6,953 nucleotides of DNA from positions 1-6,953 of the forward strand of contig JAHENP010000248.1 of assembly GCA_018609965.1 (NCBI GenBank), given 5' to 3'. The position numbers and the translations under genes are program-made. The notes under the pieces are model-generated. The model ran no database searches and was not told where the DNA came from. It worked only from the letters and a program-made list of their open reading frames with translations. The stretch's first letter is position 1, and every line of letters begins with the position of its first letter. The stretch comes from Haloferacaceae archaeon. GTDB taxonomy: Archaea > Halobacteriota > Halobacteria > Halobacteriales > Haloferacaceae. This document shows positions 1 through 6,059 of the stretch, one piece after another.

Positions 1-945
1 CGCCTCGTGGACAGCCAGCCCCACGCCGTGGCCCGTGCGGTGGACGAACTGGTCGCCGTAGCCCGCGTCTGCGATCACCTCGCGGGCGGCGGCGTCGACC
101 GCGCCGGCCGTCACGCCCGGCTCGACCGCCTCGACACCGGCCTGCTGGGCGCGCCGGACCAGATCGTGGACCTCCCGGACGCGCTCGCTGGGGTCGCCGC
201 CGAACACCACTGTCCGGGTCTGATCGGAGGGGTAGCCGTCCACGCGTGTTCCGAAATCGAGCACGACCGGTTCGCCCGCGCGGATCTCCCGGTCGCCGTG
301 CGTGTGGTGTGGCATCGCGCCGTTCGGTCCCGACCCGACGATGGGCTCGAAGGAGACACCCGTTCCGCCGTGTGCGGCGAGTCGGTCCTCAATCTGCCCG
401 GCCAACTCCGTCTCGGTCAGCCCGACCGCGTCGGCGCCGAGCGCGCGGAGGTCGTCGACAGCGGCGTCCGCGGCGGCCGCGGCCCGCCGGAGTGCGTCCA
501 GTTCGGCGTCGTCTTTCCGAACCCGGAGTGGCCCGAGCAGCTCGGAGGCAAGTCCGAAGGTGGCCTGCGGTGCCGCCGCGCGCAGGTCCTGGGTGAACCG
601 GGCGTGCATCGTGTCGTCGACGAGGAGGTGGCCGCCGTCGAGCCCGAGGTCGTCGACAACTGTCGTGACCCGCTCGGCTGGGTTCTCGGTGTCGCTCCAC
701 GCTCGCACGTCGTCGATCCAACTGGCCTGTCGCACCTGCTGGGCCAACAGCTCCGGAACGAGGAACACGGGGTCACCGTCCGCCGGGAGAAACGCCAGCA
801 GGTGCCGTTCGCCGGGTTCCTCGGAGAAGCCGGTCGTGTACTGGAGGTTGTGGCTGGGGAACAGAACGGCGGCGTCGTCGCCGTGAACGCCCAGTCGCTC
901 TTGGACCGCGCGAGTGCGCCGTTCCGGTGGCGTGGTGTCTGTCAC
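1..945 (-). CDS. M24-family Xaa-Pro dipeptidase/aminopeptidase (C-terminus cut by window edge)
   Basis: A cytoplasmic metallopeptidase of the pita-bread (M24B) fold that, by family, removes the residue preceding proline from dipeptides or peptide N-termini using two divalent metal ions. The visible 315 residues give a creatinase-like N-terminal domain (about 1-150) and most of the catalytic domain. Metal ligands seen are Asp230 (in VLDFGT), Asp241 (in SDQTRT, the family spacing of 11) and His306 (in RTGHGVGLAVHE). The two C-terminal glutamate ligands lie beyond the window; I estimate 70-80 residues are missing. The start is a GTG (protein begins TDTTPPERRTR); no ATG lies usefully nearby and there is no clear ribosome-binding site. 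The gene follows the PfkB kinase by 42 bp on the same strand, so co-transcription is likely. The family call is firm; dipeptidase versus aminopeptidase P specificity cannot be decided from this fragment. Confidence 0.95.
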   Translation of the reverse strand, partial: MTDTTPPERRTRAVQERLGVHGDDAAVLFPSHNLQYTTGFSEEPGERHLLAFLPADGDPVFLVPELLAQQVRQASWIDDVRAWSDTENPAERVTTVVDDLGLDGGHLLVDDTMHARFTQDLRAAAPQATFGLASELLGPLRVRKDDAELDALRRAAAAADAAVDDLRALGADAVGLTETELAGQIEDRLAAHGGTGVSFEPIVGSGPNGAMPHHTHGDREIRAGEPVVLDFGTRVDGYPSDQTRTVVFGGDPSERVREVHDLVRRAQQAGVEAVEPGVTAGAVDAAAREVIADAGYGDQFVHRTGHGVGLAVHEA

Positions 946-987
946 GGGAATCGGTTCGGCCCCGCGGGAGAAAGGTGCTCGGTCGGG

Positions 988-1950
988 TCACGCCAGCAGC
1001 GACGCCACTGCCTCGCGGGTCGGGAGCGCCGCCATCGCGCCCCGAGCGGTCGTCGAACGAGCGGCGACAGCGTTGCCGAACCGCACCGTGTTCGCCAGCG
1101 ACTCCCCCTCACCGAGGGCGTGGACAGCACCTGCGGTGAACGCGTCGCCCGCGCCGGTGGTGTCGACGGCGTCGACGGTGAACCCCTCGTGGGTCGTCTC
1201 CGCCGGCCCCCACGGTGCGGCGTCTGTCGCGTGAGCGACTGCACCTGCCGCGCCGCGGGTGAGCAAGACCGTGTGCGGACCGACCGCCTGAATGTCGCTC
1301 GCGACGCTCGCCGGCGGGCCGTCGTAGCCCGCAGGCGCGAGATCCTCAGTCGACGCGACGAGCACGTCCACCTCGGGGAGCACCTGGTCGAGCGTGTCGG
1401 CGTAGTCGAACGCCGTCCACAACTGCGGGCGAGCGTTGGGATCGAGCGAGACGGTTGTCTCCGGCGGTGCGCGTTCCAACAGGTCCAACACCGCGCTCCG
1501 GGCGGGTTCGTGGGCGAGTTCGACGCCGCCGACGTGGAGCCACGCCGTCTCGGCGAGTCGGTCGTCGTCGACCCGACCGGGTTGGAGTCGTGTACTCGCC
1601 GTGCCGTCGAGATAGAGGACGAACTCGCGGTCTCCGTCCGCGTCGAGCGAGACGACCGCCATCCCCGTCGGCGCGTCCGGGTCACGGACGACCAACGTCT
1701 CCGGAATCCCCTCGTCTGTGAGCGTGGCCGCGAGCGCGTCGCCGAACCCGTCGGCGCCGAGGCGGGTCCAGAACGCCGGCGGTGTGCCGAGTCGCGCGAG
1801 ACCGACGGCGACGTTCGCGGGCGCGCCGCCGGGCCGGCGGTGGAACTGTTCCTGGTCGGCCAACCCCCCCGGGCCGTCCGGATGCATGTCGACGATCGTC
1901 TCGCCGACGACGAGTGTCTCCTGCACACGCCCGCTCCGGACAGCACCCAC
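988..1950 (-). CDS. PfkB-family carbohydrate kinase (ribokinase superfamily)
   Basis: An ATP-dependent kinase that phosphorylates a sugar or sugar acid in the cytoplasm. It has 320 residues, normal for the family. The N-terminal signature is GGAPANVAVGLARLG (41-55). The C-terminal signature DTTGAGDAF (263-271) carries the anion hole and catalytic base Asp269. DPNARPQLW (170-178) and ASTEDL (199-204) fit the active-site strand and the position of the NxxE motif; a serine in place of Asn there is seen in fructokinase-like members. The substrate is not readable: fructose and 2-keto-3-deoxygluconate are the natural candidates in haloarchaea, and the divergent neighbour is a glycolytic GAPDH, so a sugar-catabolic role is inferred. 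The GTG start at 1950 is uncertain; GTG at 1926 (protein starting VQETLVVGETIVD) would match the usual short N-terminus better and remove eight residues. The M24 peptidase gene follows after 42 bp. Confidence 0.94.
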   Translation of the reverse strand: MGAVRSGRVQETLVVGETIVDMHPDGPGGLADQEQFHRRPGGAPANVAVGLARLGTPPAFWTRLGADGFGDALAATLTDEGIPETLVVRDPDAPTGMAVVSLDADGDREFVLYLDGTASTRLQPGRVDDDRLAETAWLHVGGVELAHEPARSAVLDLLERAPPETTVSLDPNARPQLWTAFDYADTLDQVLPEVDVLVASTEDLAPAGYDGPPASVASDIQAVGPHTVLLTRGAAGAVAHATDAAPWGPAETTHEGFTVDAVDTTGAGDAFTAGAVHALGEGESLANTVRFGNAVAARSTTARGAMAALPTREAVASLLA

Positions 1951-2171
1951 TCGAACCCGTCGCCTGATCTTCTGGAGGTCGGTCGCGTGGTGTGCTCCCG
2001 AGCCGACCTGTCGCTTGGTCTGTCACCCCACACGCGCCTGGGGAGGATTCAAGTCGTCCGGAGTGGAACCGCAACGGGAGTGGTGCGTGGTCAGACTGCG
2101 CGCCCGCCGCGACCACCGGGCGTCGCGGCACAGAAAACCACTTAACCCCCGGGGAAGGAAATAACTCGAAC
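1951..2171. promoter_or_regulatory. Divergent intergenic region between sugar kinase and gap
   Basis: This 221-bp gap separates the minus-strand kinase from plus-strand gap and must hold both promoters. The kinase side is GC-rich; the only AT-leaning patch on its strand is AGAAGATC near 1966-1976, a poor TATA candidate. The gap side is better defined (separate entry). Nothing else in the stretch looks coding: open frames crossing it are extensions of antisense frames. Confidence 0.6.
2133..2146 (+). promoter_or_regulatory. Probable core promoter of gap (BRE/TATA-like)
   Basis: The sequence gaaaaccacttaac has a purine/A-rich BRE-like part followed by a TATA-like cttaa centred about 28 bp before the ATG at 2172. 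That distance is what a leaderless haloarchaeal transcript would need, with transcription starting at or next to the start codon. Just downstream, 2147-2154 is a perfect CCCCGGGG palindrome between the TATA-like box and the start; a repressor bound there could block transcription, but this is only inference. Confidence 0.5.
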
Positions 2172-3209
2172 ATGAGTAAACCAGGACTCTCGGCGGCAGA
2201 CGACACGGAGCCGGTGCGGGTGGGACTGAACGGGTTCGGGCGGATCGGTCGGAACGTGCTCCGCGCGGTGACGGAGTCGCCACGCGTCGAACTCGTCGGC
2301 ATCAACGACGTGATGGACGCCGAGCAGATGCGGTATCTCGCGCGGTACGACACCACGATGGGGCGGCTCGACGTGGAACTCGACGACGGCGAGCTCGTGG
2401 TCGGCGACACGGCCGTCCCGATCTACGACGAACAGGACCCGGCGGCGCTCCCGTGGGGTGCCGACGACGTGGACGTGGCCTTGGAGTGTACCGGGGTGTT
2501 CCGGACCCGCGAGGACGCCGCCCGCCACCTCGACGCCGGGGCGGAGTCGGTCGTTATCTCCGCGCCGCCGAAGGGTGAAGAGTTCGTCAAACAGATCGTC
2601 TACGGTGTCAACCACGACGAGTACGACGGCGAACGGATCGTCTCGAACGCCTCTTGCACCACCAACTCCGTCACGCCGGTGGCGACGGTGTTGGACACGG
2701 CGTTCGGGATCGAGTCGGGGACGCTGACCACCGTCCACGCCTACACCGGGAGCCAGAATCTCGTCGACGGGCCGAAGGGGAAGACCCGCCGCGGGCGCGC
2801 GGCCGCGGAGAACATCGTCCCGACCTCCACTGGTGCGGCCCAGGCCGCCACGCAGATCCTCCCGCAACTGGAGGGGAAACTCGACGGGATGGCGATGCGC
2901 GTGCCGGTGCCGAACGGCTCGATCACGGAGTTGGTCGTGGACCTGTCCGCGAACCCGACCCCGACGGAGATCAACGACGCGTTCCGCGACGCCGCCGACA
3001 GCGGGCCGCTGGCGGGCGTACTGGGGTACACTGACGACGAGGTCGTCTCCTCGGACATCGTCGGGCTCCCGTTCTCCTCGATGGTCGACCTGCAGTCGAC
3101 GAACGTCGTCGGCGACGACGGGCTGGTGAAGGTGTTGACCTGGTACGACAACGAGTACGGCTTCTCCAACCGGATGTTGGACGTGTCCCAGCTCGTCACG
3201 GACTACTGA
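2172..3209 (+). CDS. gap: Glyceraldehyde-3-phosphate dehydrogenase, bacterial type I
   Basis: Catalyses the reversible oxidative phosphorylation of glyceraldehyde 3-phosphate to 1,3-bisphosphoglycerate in the cytoplasm, as a tetramer by family. It has 345 residues. The Rossmann motif GLNGFGRIGRN is at 18-28. The catalytic Cys162 lies in NASCTTN and the general base His189 in TVHAYTG, with the family spacing of 27. Arg243 (in AMRVPVPNG) is the expected phosphate-site arginine, and the C-terminal WYDNEYGFSNRM is intact. Asp46 (in GIND) corresponds to the NAD-favouring Asp32 of Bacillus enzymes, while the Leu-Pro pair at Bacillus 187-188 is Gly200-Pro201 here. NAD preference is therefore likely but not certain. 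Haloarchaea are known to carry bacterial-type GAPDH, used catabolically in Haloferax volcanii. The ATG is chosen because it lies about 28 bp after a TATA-like box and gives the normal N-terminus; a longer upstream frame has no homologous content. Confidence 0.98.
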   Translation: MSKPGLSAADDTEPVRVGLNGFGRIGRNVLRAVTESPRVELVGINDVMDAEQMRYLARYDTTMGRLDVELDDGELVVGDTAVPIYDEQDPAALPWGADDVDVALECTGVFRTREDAARHLDAGAESVVISAPPKGEEFVKQIVYGVNHDEYDGERIVSNASCTTNSVTPVATVLDTAFGIESGTLTTVHAYTGSQNLVDGPKGKTRRGRAAAENIVPTSTGAAQAATQILPQLEGKLDGMAMRVPVPNGSITELVVDLSANPTPTEINDAFRDAADSGPLAGVLGYTDDEVVSSDIVGLPFSSMVDLQSTNVVGDDGLVKVLTWYDNEYGFSNRMLDVSQLVTDY

Positions 3210-3302
3210 GTCGCCGCGCGCGGACGGCGGTGTCGGCAGGCGGGCGACGACAACGGTGTGACGGCGGGAGCGGCGACGACGGTGCCGCGGCAGACGGGCG
3301 GC

Positions 3303-3313
3303 GACAGTTTCTC
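3303..3313 (+). promoter_or_regulatory. Weak possible promoter for the MazG-like gene
   Basis: In the 129-bp gap after gap, GACAGTTTCTC is the only AT-leaning patch. Its TTT is centred about 30 bp before the preferred GTG at 3339, which would suit a leaderless transcript. The match is weak, and read-through from gap is equally possible. Confidence 0.25.
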
Positions 3314-3338
3314 GACGCGGCCACCATTCCGGCCGTGT

Positions 3339-3704
3339 GTGCCCGAGTACGACAAACTTGTCCGCGACGAGATCCCGGCGGTGATCCGCGCGGACGGCGC
3401 GGAGCCGGTGACGGAGCGTGTCGACGGGGCGGCGTACGAACAACGGCTCGCGGAGAAACTGCGCGAGGAGACCGCGGAGTTCTGTGAGGCTCGTGACCCC
3501 GAGGAACTGGCGGACGTGTTGGCGGTCGTCGACGCGCTCGTCGAACAAGCGGGTCGCGAGACGGTCGAGCGACTCCGCGAGCAGAAGGCGGCCGAACGCG
3601 GGCGGTTCGACGACGGGGTGGTTCTTCTGCGGGTCGAGACGGACGGGAGTGGTAGGTCCGCCGAGGCGGACGGAGAGAGTGAGTCCACCGAGACGGGTGA
3701 GTAA
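3339..3704 (+). CDS. MazG-like all-alpha NTP pyrophosphohydrolase (phosphoribosyl-ATP pyrophosphohydrolase-like)
   Basis: A small house-cleaning enzyme that, by family, hydrolyses non-canonical nucleoside triphosphates to the monophosphate and pyrophosphate. From the GTG start the protein has 121 residues and opens with the family motif YDKLVRDEIPAVI (4-16). The metal-binding acidic helices are EETAE (44-48; ExxE at 45-48) and EELADV (55-60; ExxD at 56-59), followed by a helix with Asp65. The short spacing between the helices is typical of this compact subfamily, not of long MazG. The last 20 or so residues (from about 101) are Ser/Glu/Gly/Asp-rich, probably disordered and not part of the fold. 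The frame extends upstream to a GTG at 3258, but those 27 residues are low-complexity and precede the conserved start, so I reject them. It lies 129 bp after gap on the same strand. The exact substrate is unknown. Confidence 0.85.
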   Translation: MPEYDKLVRDEIPAVIRADGAEPVTERVDGAAYEQRLAEKLREETAEFCEARDPEELADVLAVVDALVEQAGRETVERLREQKAAERGRFDDGVVLLRVETDGSGRSAEADGESESTETGE

Positions 3705-3751
3705 TCGTCTTGTTGGTGTCTAGAGGTGTTGTGGATCGTGTGGGTGAAACC

Positions 3752-3802
3752 CGTGTCGTTAGCTGGTCGTCGATAGCGTCACCAGACACTCGTGTCGTTA
3801 GC
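3752..3802. repeat. 12-bp direct repeat pair CGTGTCGTTAGC
   Basis: The exact 12-mer CGTGTCGTTAGC occurs at 3752-3763 and 3791-3802. The copies start 39 bp apart, close to four helical turns, so both would present the same DNA face. They lie 117-168 bp upstream of the protease start. They could be paired operator sites or the trace of a small duplication. Confidence 0.6.
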
Positions 3803-3839
3803 AGTTGACAGGTGTAGAGAGGAGAGAGTAGTAACTGCT
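3800..3839. repeat. Inverted repeat AGCAGTT/AACTGCT
   Basis: AGCAGTT (3800-3806) has its exact reverse complement AACTGCT at 3833-3839. With one bulged G the arms extend by two pairs (AGCAGTTGAC against GTAACTGCT, 3831-3839). The spacer is purine-rich (GAGAGGAGAGAG). It sits just upstream of the TATA-like box at 3858, where an archaeal activator would bind; an RNA hairpin is less likely because it precedes the probable transcription start. Confidence 0.45.
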
Positions 3840-3857
3840 CCGAGAGTTGTTTCTAGG

Positions 3858-3889
3858 TATATAATATTGAGTACAAACAATTAAGAATA
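3858..3889 (+). promoter_or_regulatory. Probable promoter of the protease/membrane-protein operon
   Basis: Two TATA-like boxes are visible: TATATAATATT (3858-3868), the strongest AT run in the window, and TTAAGAATA (3881-3889). The first would start transcription near 3888-3890, leaving a leader of about 30 nt; the second near 3908-3912, leaving an almost leaderless message. No Shine-Dalgarno sequence stands directly before the ATG at 3920, which favours the second or a leader without one. Confidence 0.55.
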
Positions 3890-3919
3890 TAACTCCCGCC
3901 CAGGGATAAGACACCAGTC

Positions 3920-5107
3920 ATGATCGAGAGGACCGACTCGACGGCAGGAGTTTCACGACGACGAGTGCTCGGAACGGTGACTGGTGCGGCAGTCTCGGGG
4001 GTCGCAGGGGTGCCGACGGCGGTCGTCGGTGACAGCGGTCGCAAGAAGCGAATCACGACACTGGCGAGCGGTGACGAGAGCCGCGAGACGGTCAGCGTCA
4101 GTCAGCGATGGTACCGTCACAAGGAACGGGCTATCCAAGTGAAGCAGGCACTAACTGAGCAATACTCGGGGAGAGGCGGTATCCACTCTGTAGGAATCGA
4201 GACGAACGAGACGACTGTCGGTAACCTTCACGGAAAGCGTGTCTACGTAGCTGCATCGTCAGACGGAGACGTGTCCGTACTTGACGATGTACCGAGTTCT
4301 GTTGACGGAGTCCCCGTCCGAACAGCCCGAGAAGAGCGCCCAGGAAAGACTGACTGCTACAACGATCAACGAGAAGATGTGGACGGGGACAGCGAGAACG
4401 AGTACCTCGGCGGGATGGCGTTTGAGGGGATGAAAAACCTCAACTCGGACCCAGAGACAGTCCAATCTGGTACTCTCTGTTGCCGTGTGTACTACAACAA
4501 CACGAGGTATATGCTCACTTCCCGACACGTCATCAGTGGCGGTGTCTGTAACGTTCCAGGAATCACCGGCGACAGCTACGGCTGGGGTCGGAGCGGCGAC
4601 GACGATCAAACCGAGTATCTCGGAGATGTCGAGGCTGTATTTACAAAGTACGACGCTGCACTCCTCAGTATCCGGTTCCCGAAGTACGATGACATCAGTA
4701 ACAGAATCGTCGGAGAGTCGAACGCCGAAGTCGTTGGGCGAGTAACTGGAGATGGGATTGATGTGTTACAGTCAGAACCCGCAGGCAAGACGTACAAACG
4801 GGGACGGACAACGTGCAAGCAGAGTGGAACGATCCAGAAAGCACGAATCCACTTCGATACAGGCTGTTTCTTCGACGAAGAGCCACAAGAGGAGTTAAGA
4901 CAGGTGCGAACTTCGGCGACGCAAAAAGACGGAGACTCTGGTGGAGTCGGGTACGTTCGACGGAACGACAGTTCGGGTCCAGACGACCTGTACGTGCTCC
5001 ACATGACAACGAGAGCTACCGTCAACGACAACGAAGCACAAGGATCGTCAGCGCAGGTAATGCACGAGAGGAACGGATTCAGCTTCGGTTACGATCCGTT
5101 CTACTGA
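3920..5107 (+). CDS. Tat-exported chymotrypsin-fold (S1-like) serine protease
   Basis: A predicted secreted endopeptidase of 395 residues. The N-terminus has a Tat motif SRRRVLG (12-18) followed by a mildly hydrophobic segment to about 36. There is no lipobox cysteine and no C-terminal membrane anchor, so release outside the cell is inferred. Residues about 40-180 look like a pro-region. The protease domain (about 182-390) has His203 in TSRHVI, Asp245 in KYDAALLSI and Ser340 in DGDSGG. GRTTCKQSGTI (295-305) resembles the strand before the active serine in streptogrisin-like enzymes. The residue six before the serine is Thr334, not Asp, so trypsin-like Arg/Lys specificity is unlikely. Six cysteines (146, 187, 188, 210, 299, 316) suggest disulfides, unusual for haloarchaeal proteins. 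The gene is less GC-rich than its neighbours and uses TTA (L283, L326) and AGA/AGG (R4, R85, R262, R327). The membrane-protein gene follows after 9 bp. The fold is firm; the substrate is unknown. Confidence 0.93.
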   Translation: MIERTDSTAGVSRRRVLGTVTGAAVSGVAGVPTAVVGDSGRKKRITTLASGDESRETVSVSQRWYRHKERAIQVKQALTEQYSGRGGIHSVGIETNETTVGNLHGKRVYVAASSDGDVSVLDDVPSSVDGVPVRTAREERPGKTDCYNDQREDVDGDSENEYLGGMAFEGMKNLNSDPETVQSGTLCCRVYYNNTRYMLTSRHVISGGVCNVPGITGDSYGWGRSGDDDQTEYLGDVEAVFTKYDAALLSIRFPKYDDISNRIVGESNAEVVGRVTGDGIDVLQSEPAGKTYKRGRTTCKQSGTIQKARIHFDTGCFFDEEPQEELRQVRTSATQKDGDSGGVGYVRRNDSSGPDDLYVLHMTTRATVNDNEAQGSSAQVMHERNGFSFGYDPFY

Positions 5108-5116
5108 GACACACAG

Positions 5117-6028
5117 ATGAACGAGTTGGGACACAGGACAGACACGCTACGAGCCGTCGTTCGGCGTCTCGACTCGGTCGGCTGCTACCTCGTTCGCGCA
5201 GTTACCGTGACTGGCACGGTCGTGTTGTTGCTCGAACTGTTGCTCCCGGCGGTGCTCGGACCGTACAGTTCCGGGTTTCCGTTGTCGTACCTCACCGGGA
5301 ACCTCGACGCGTGGCGGGTGTTTCGGAGCTACACCGTAGCGGCGGCGTTCTACTGGGGGTTCGATCGTGCCGTCAGCGAAGATCATCGACTGCTTGCTAC
5401 TCTCTGTGCGGCTGTCGCCGTCGTGTCCGGCGGGAATCTCGACATCTCACTCCGTTCGCGTCCCCTCCAGCTCCTTCCACTGGTGAACGAGCCGATTCCG
5501 TTTGCGCTCGAACTTCCGACGACGACTGTACTTGCGGTCGGGGTTTCAGTGTGGGCGCTCGGTGCGTTCAATATGAGTGGTGACACGGAGGAGAACGCAG
5601 ACACAGACACACAGCGAGCCCCCGTCGAGAGGTCACTCTTCGTTTGGATAGAGCGACGACAGTGGTTGATTGTCTCTCGCGTGATGGGATACACACTCGT
5701 CGTTGCTTGTTTGATCGTGGGGGGCAGTCTGGTGGGCGATCTTCCGCTCGTTCCAGACGTGTGGAGTCGAGTCGCTCCGTTGTTCCCGATGTTCGGCCTC
5801 ACAGTTTACAGCTTCGTAACCACCGAGTACATTCCTGGTGTCGTCGTACTTGCAGTTGGAAACTGGGCCACCGGTCTCGCCGGCCTCCAGTACGACGGTG
5901 CCGTCCCGGGTGTCGCGATCCCGGCAGCGGTCCTGCTCACGCTCGCGGCGGCCGGGCTGTGGCTCGACGAGCGGGAGCGTCGCCCTCGAACCGACCTCGA
6001 TACACCCGACAGTCTCCGAAAGTCGTAA
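5117..6028 (+). CDS. Polytopic membrane protein of unknown function, downstream of the secreted protease
   Basis: I do not recognise this 303-residue protein. Hydrophobic segments lie at about 23-48, 71-85, 91-105, 133-151, 185-206, 218-235, 239-256 and 265-283, giving seven or eight membrane helices. The Arg-rich N-terminus (RAVVRRL) and charged C-terminus (DERERRPR) both suggest a cytoplasmic location, which favours an even number. A hydrophilic acidic loop (154-182) divides the protein into two halves that resemble each other: DAWR (64-67) and DVWS (214-217) each start a second helix, and LPTTTVLAVG (133-142) and IPAAVLLTLA (268-277) each start a fourth. No catalytic motif, nucleotide-binding site or transporter signature is visible. 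The ATG lies 9 bp after the protease stop, so the two are almost certainly co-transcribed. GC is intermediate (37 of 60 in 5221-5280). A role in anchoring, regulating or resisting the protease is possible but unproven. Confidence 0.85.
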   Translation: MNELGHRTDTLRAVVRRLDSVGCYLVRAVTVTGTVVLLLELLLPAVLGPYSSGFPLSYLTGNLDAWRVFRSYTVAAAFYWGFDRAVSEDHRLLATLCAAVAVVSGGNLDISLRSRPLQLLPLVNEPIPFALELPTTTVLAVGVSVWALGAFNMSGDTEENADTDTQRAPVERSLFVWIERRQWLIVSRVMGYTLVVACLIVGGSLVGDLPLVPDVWSRVAPLFPMFGLTVYSFVTTEYIPGVVVLAVGNWATGLAGLQYDGAVPGVAIPAAVLLTLAAAGLWLDERERRPRTDLDTPDSLRKS

Positions 6029-6045
6029 TTCGGTCGCGGCGTATC

Positions 6046-6052
6046 AGGGGAG
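6046..6052 (+). promoter_or_regulatory. Weak Shine-Dalgarno-like site before the M29 aminopeptidase
   Basis: AGGGGAG ends seven bases before the ATG at 6060. It is an imperfect match to the GGAGGTG expected from the archaeal 16S rRNA tail. With only 31 bp between the upstream stop and this start, it would allow translation from a message reading through from the membrane-protein gene. Confidence 0.35.
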
Positions 6053-6059
6053 TAGACGA

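Larger units (their letters stand above)
3705..3919. promoter_or_regulatory. AT-rich intergenic region upstream of the secreted protease
   Basis: This 215-bp stretch has no credible gene. It changes from mixed composition to strongly AT-rich at about 3850-3895. It contains a small GGGT-GAA-ACCC hairpin (3742-3752), a 12-bp direct repeat, an inverted repeat and TATA-like boxes, entered separately. It marks the boundary between the high-GC glycolytic block and the lower-GC protease/membrane pair. Confidence 0.7.

Noticed and set aside
7..2145. A plus-strand open frame of 712 codons opposite the M24 peptidase and sugar kinase
   Set aside because: It is the codon-phase shadow of two convincing minus-strand genes in GC-rich DNA, where stop codons are scarce. 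Its translation is Arg/Val-rich low-complexity sequence with no domain motif, and it crosses the intergenic gaps of the real genes.
1992..2171. Upstream extension (60 codons) of the gap frame
   Set aside because: It covers the probable promoter and encodes no GAPDH-like sequence; the ATG at 2172 gives the standard N-terminus.
3258..3338. Upstream GTG extension (27 codons) of the MazG-like protein
   Set aside because: The added residues are low-complexity and precede the conserved family start YDKLVRDEIP; the GTG at 3339 gives a normal N-terminus.
2142..3548. A minus-strand open frame of 468 codons opposite gap and the MazG-like gene
   Set aside because: It is antisense to gap with its catalytic motifs, the composition is Arg/Val/His-rich, and no recognisable motif is present.
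3742..3752. GGGT-GAA-ACCC hairpin after the MazG-like gene as a terminator
   Set aside because: The stem is only four pairs and no T-run follows, so I do not call a terminator.
4813..5583. A 256-codon plus-strand frame overlapping the protease and membrane-protein genes
   Set aside because: It overlaps two well-supported genes in another frame, and its translation is Arg/Ser-rich without any motif.
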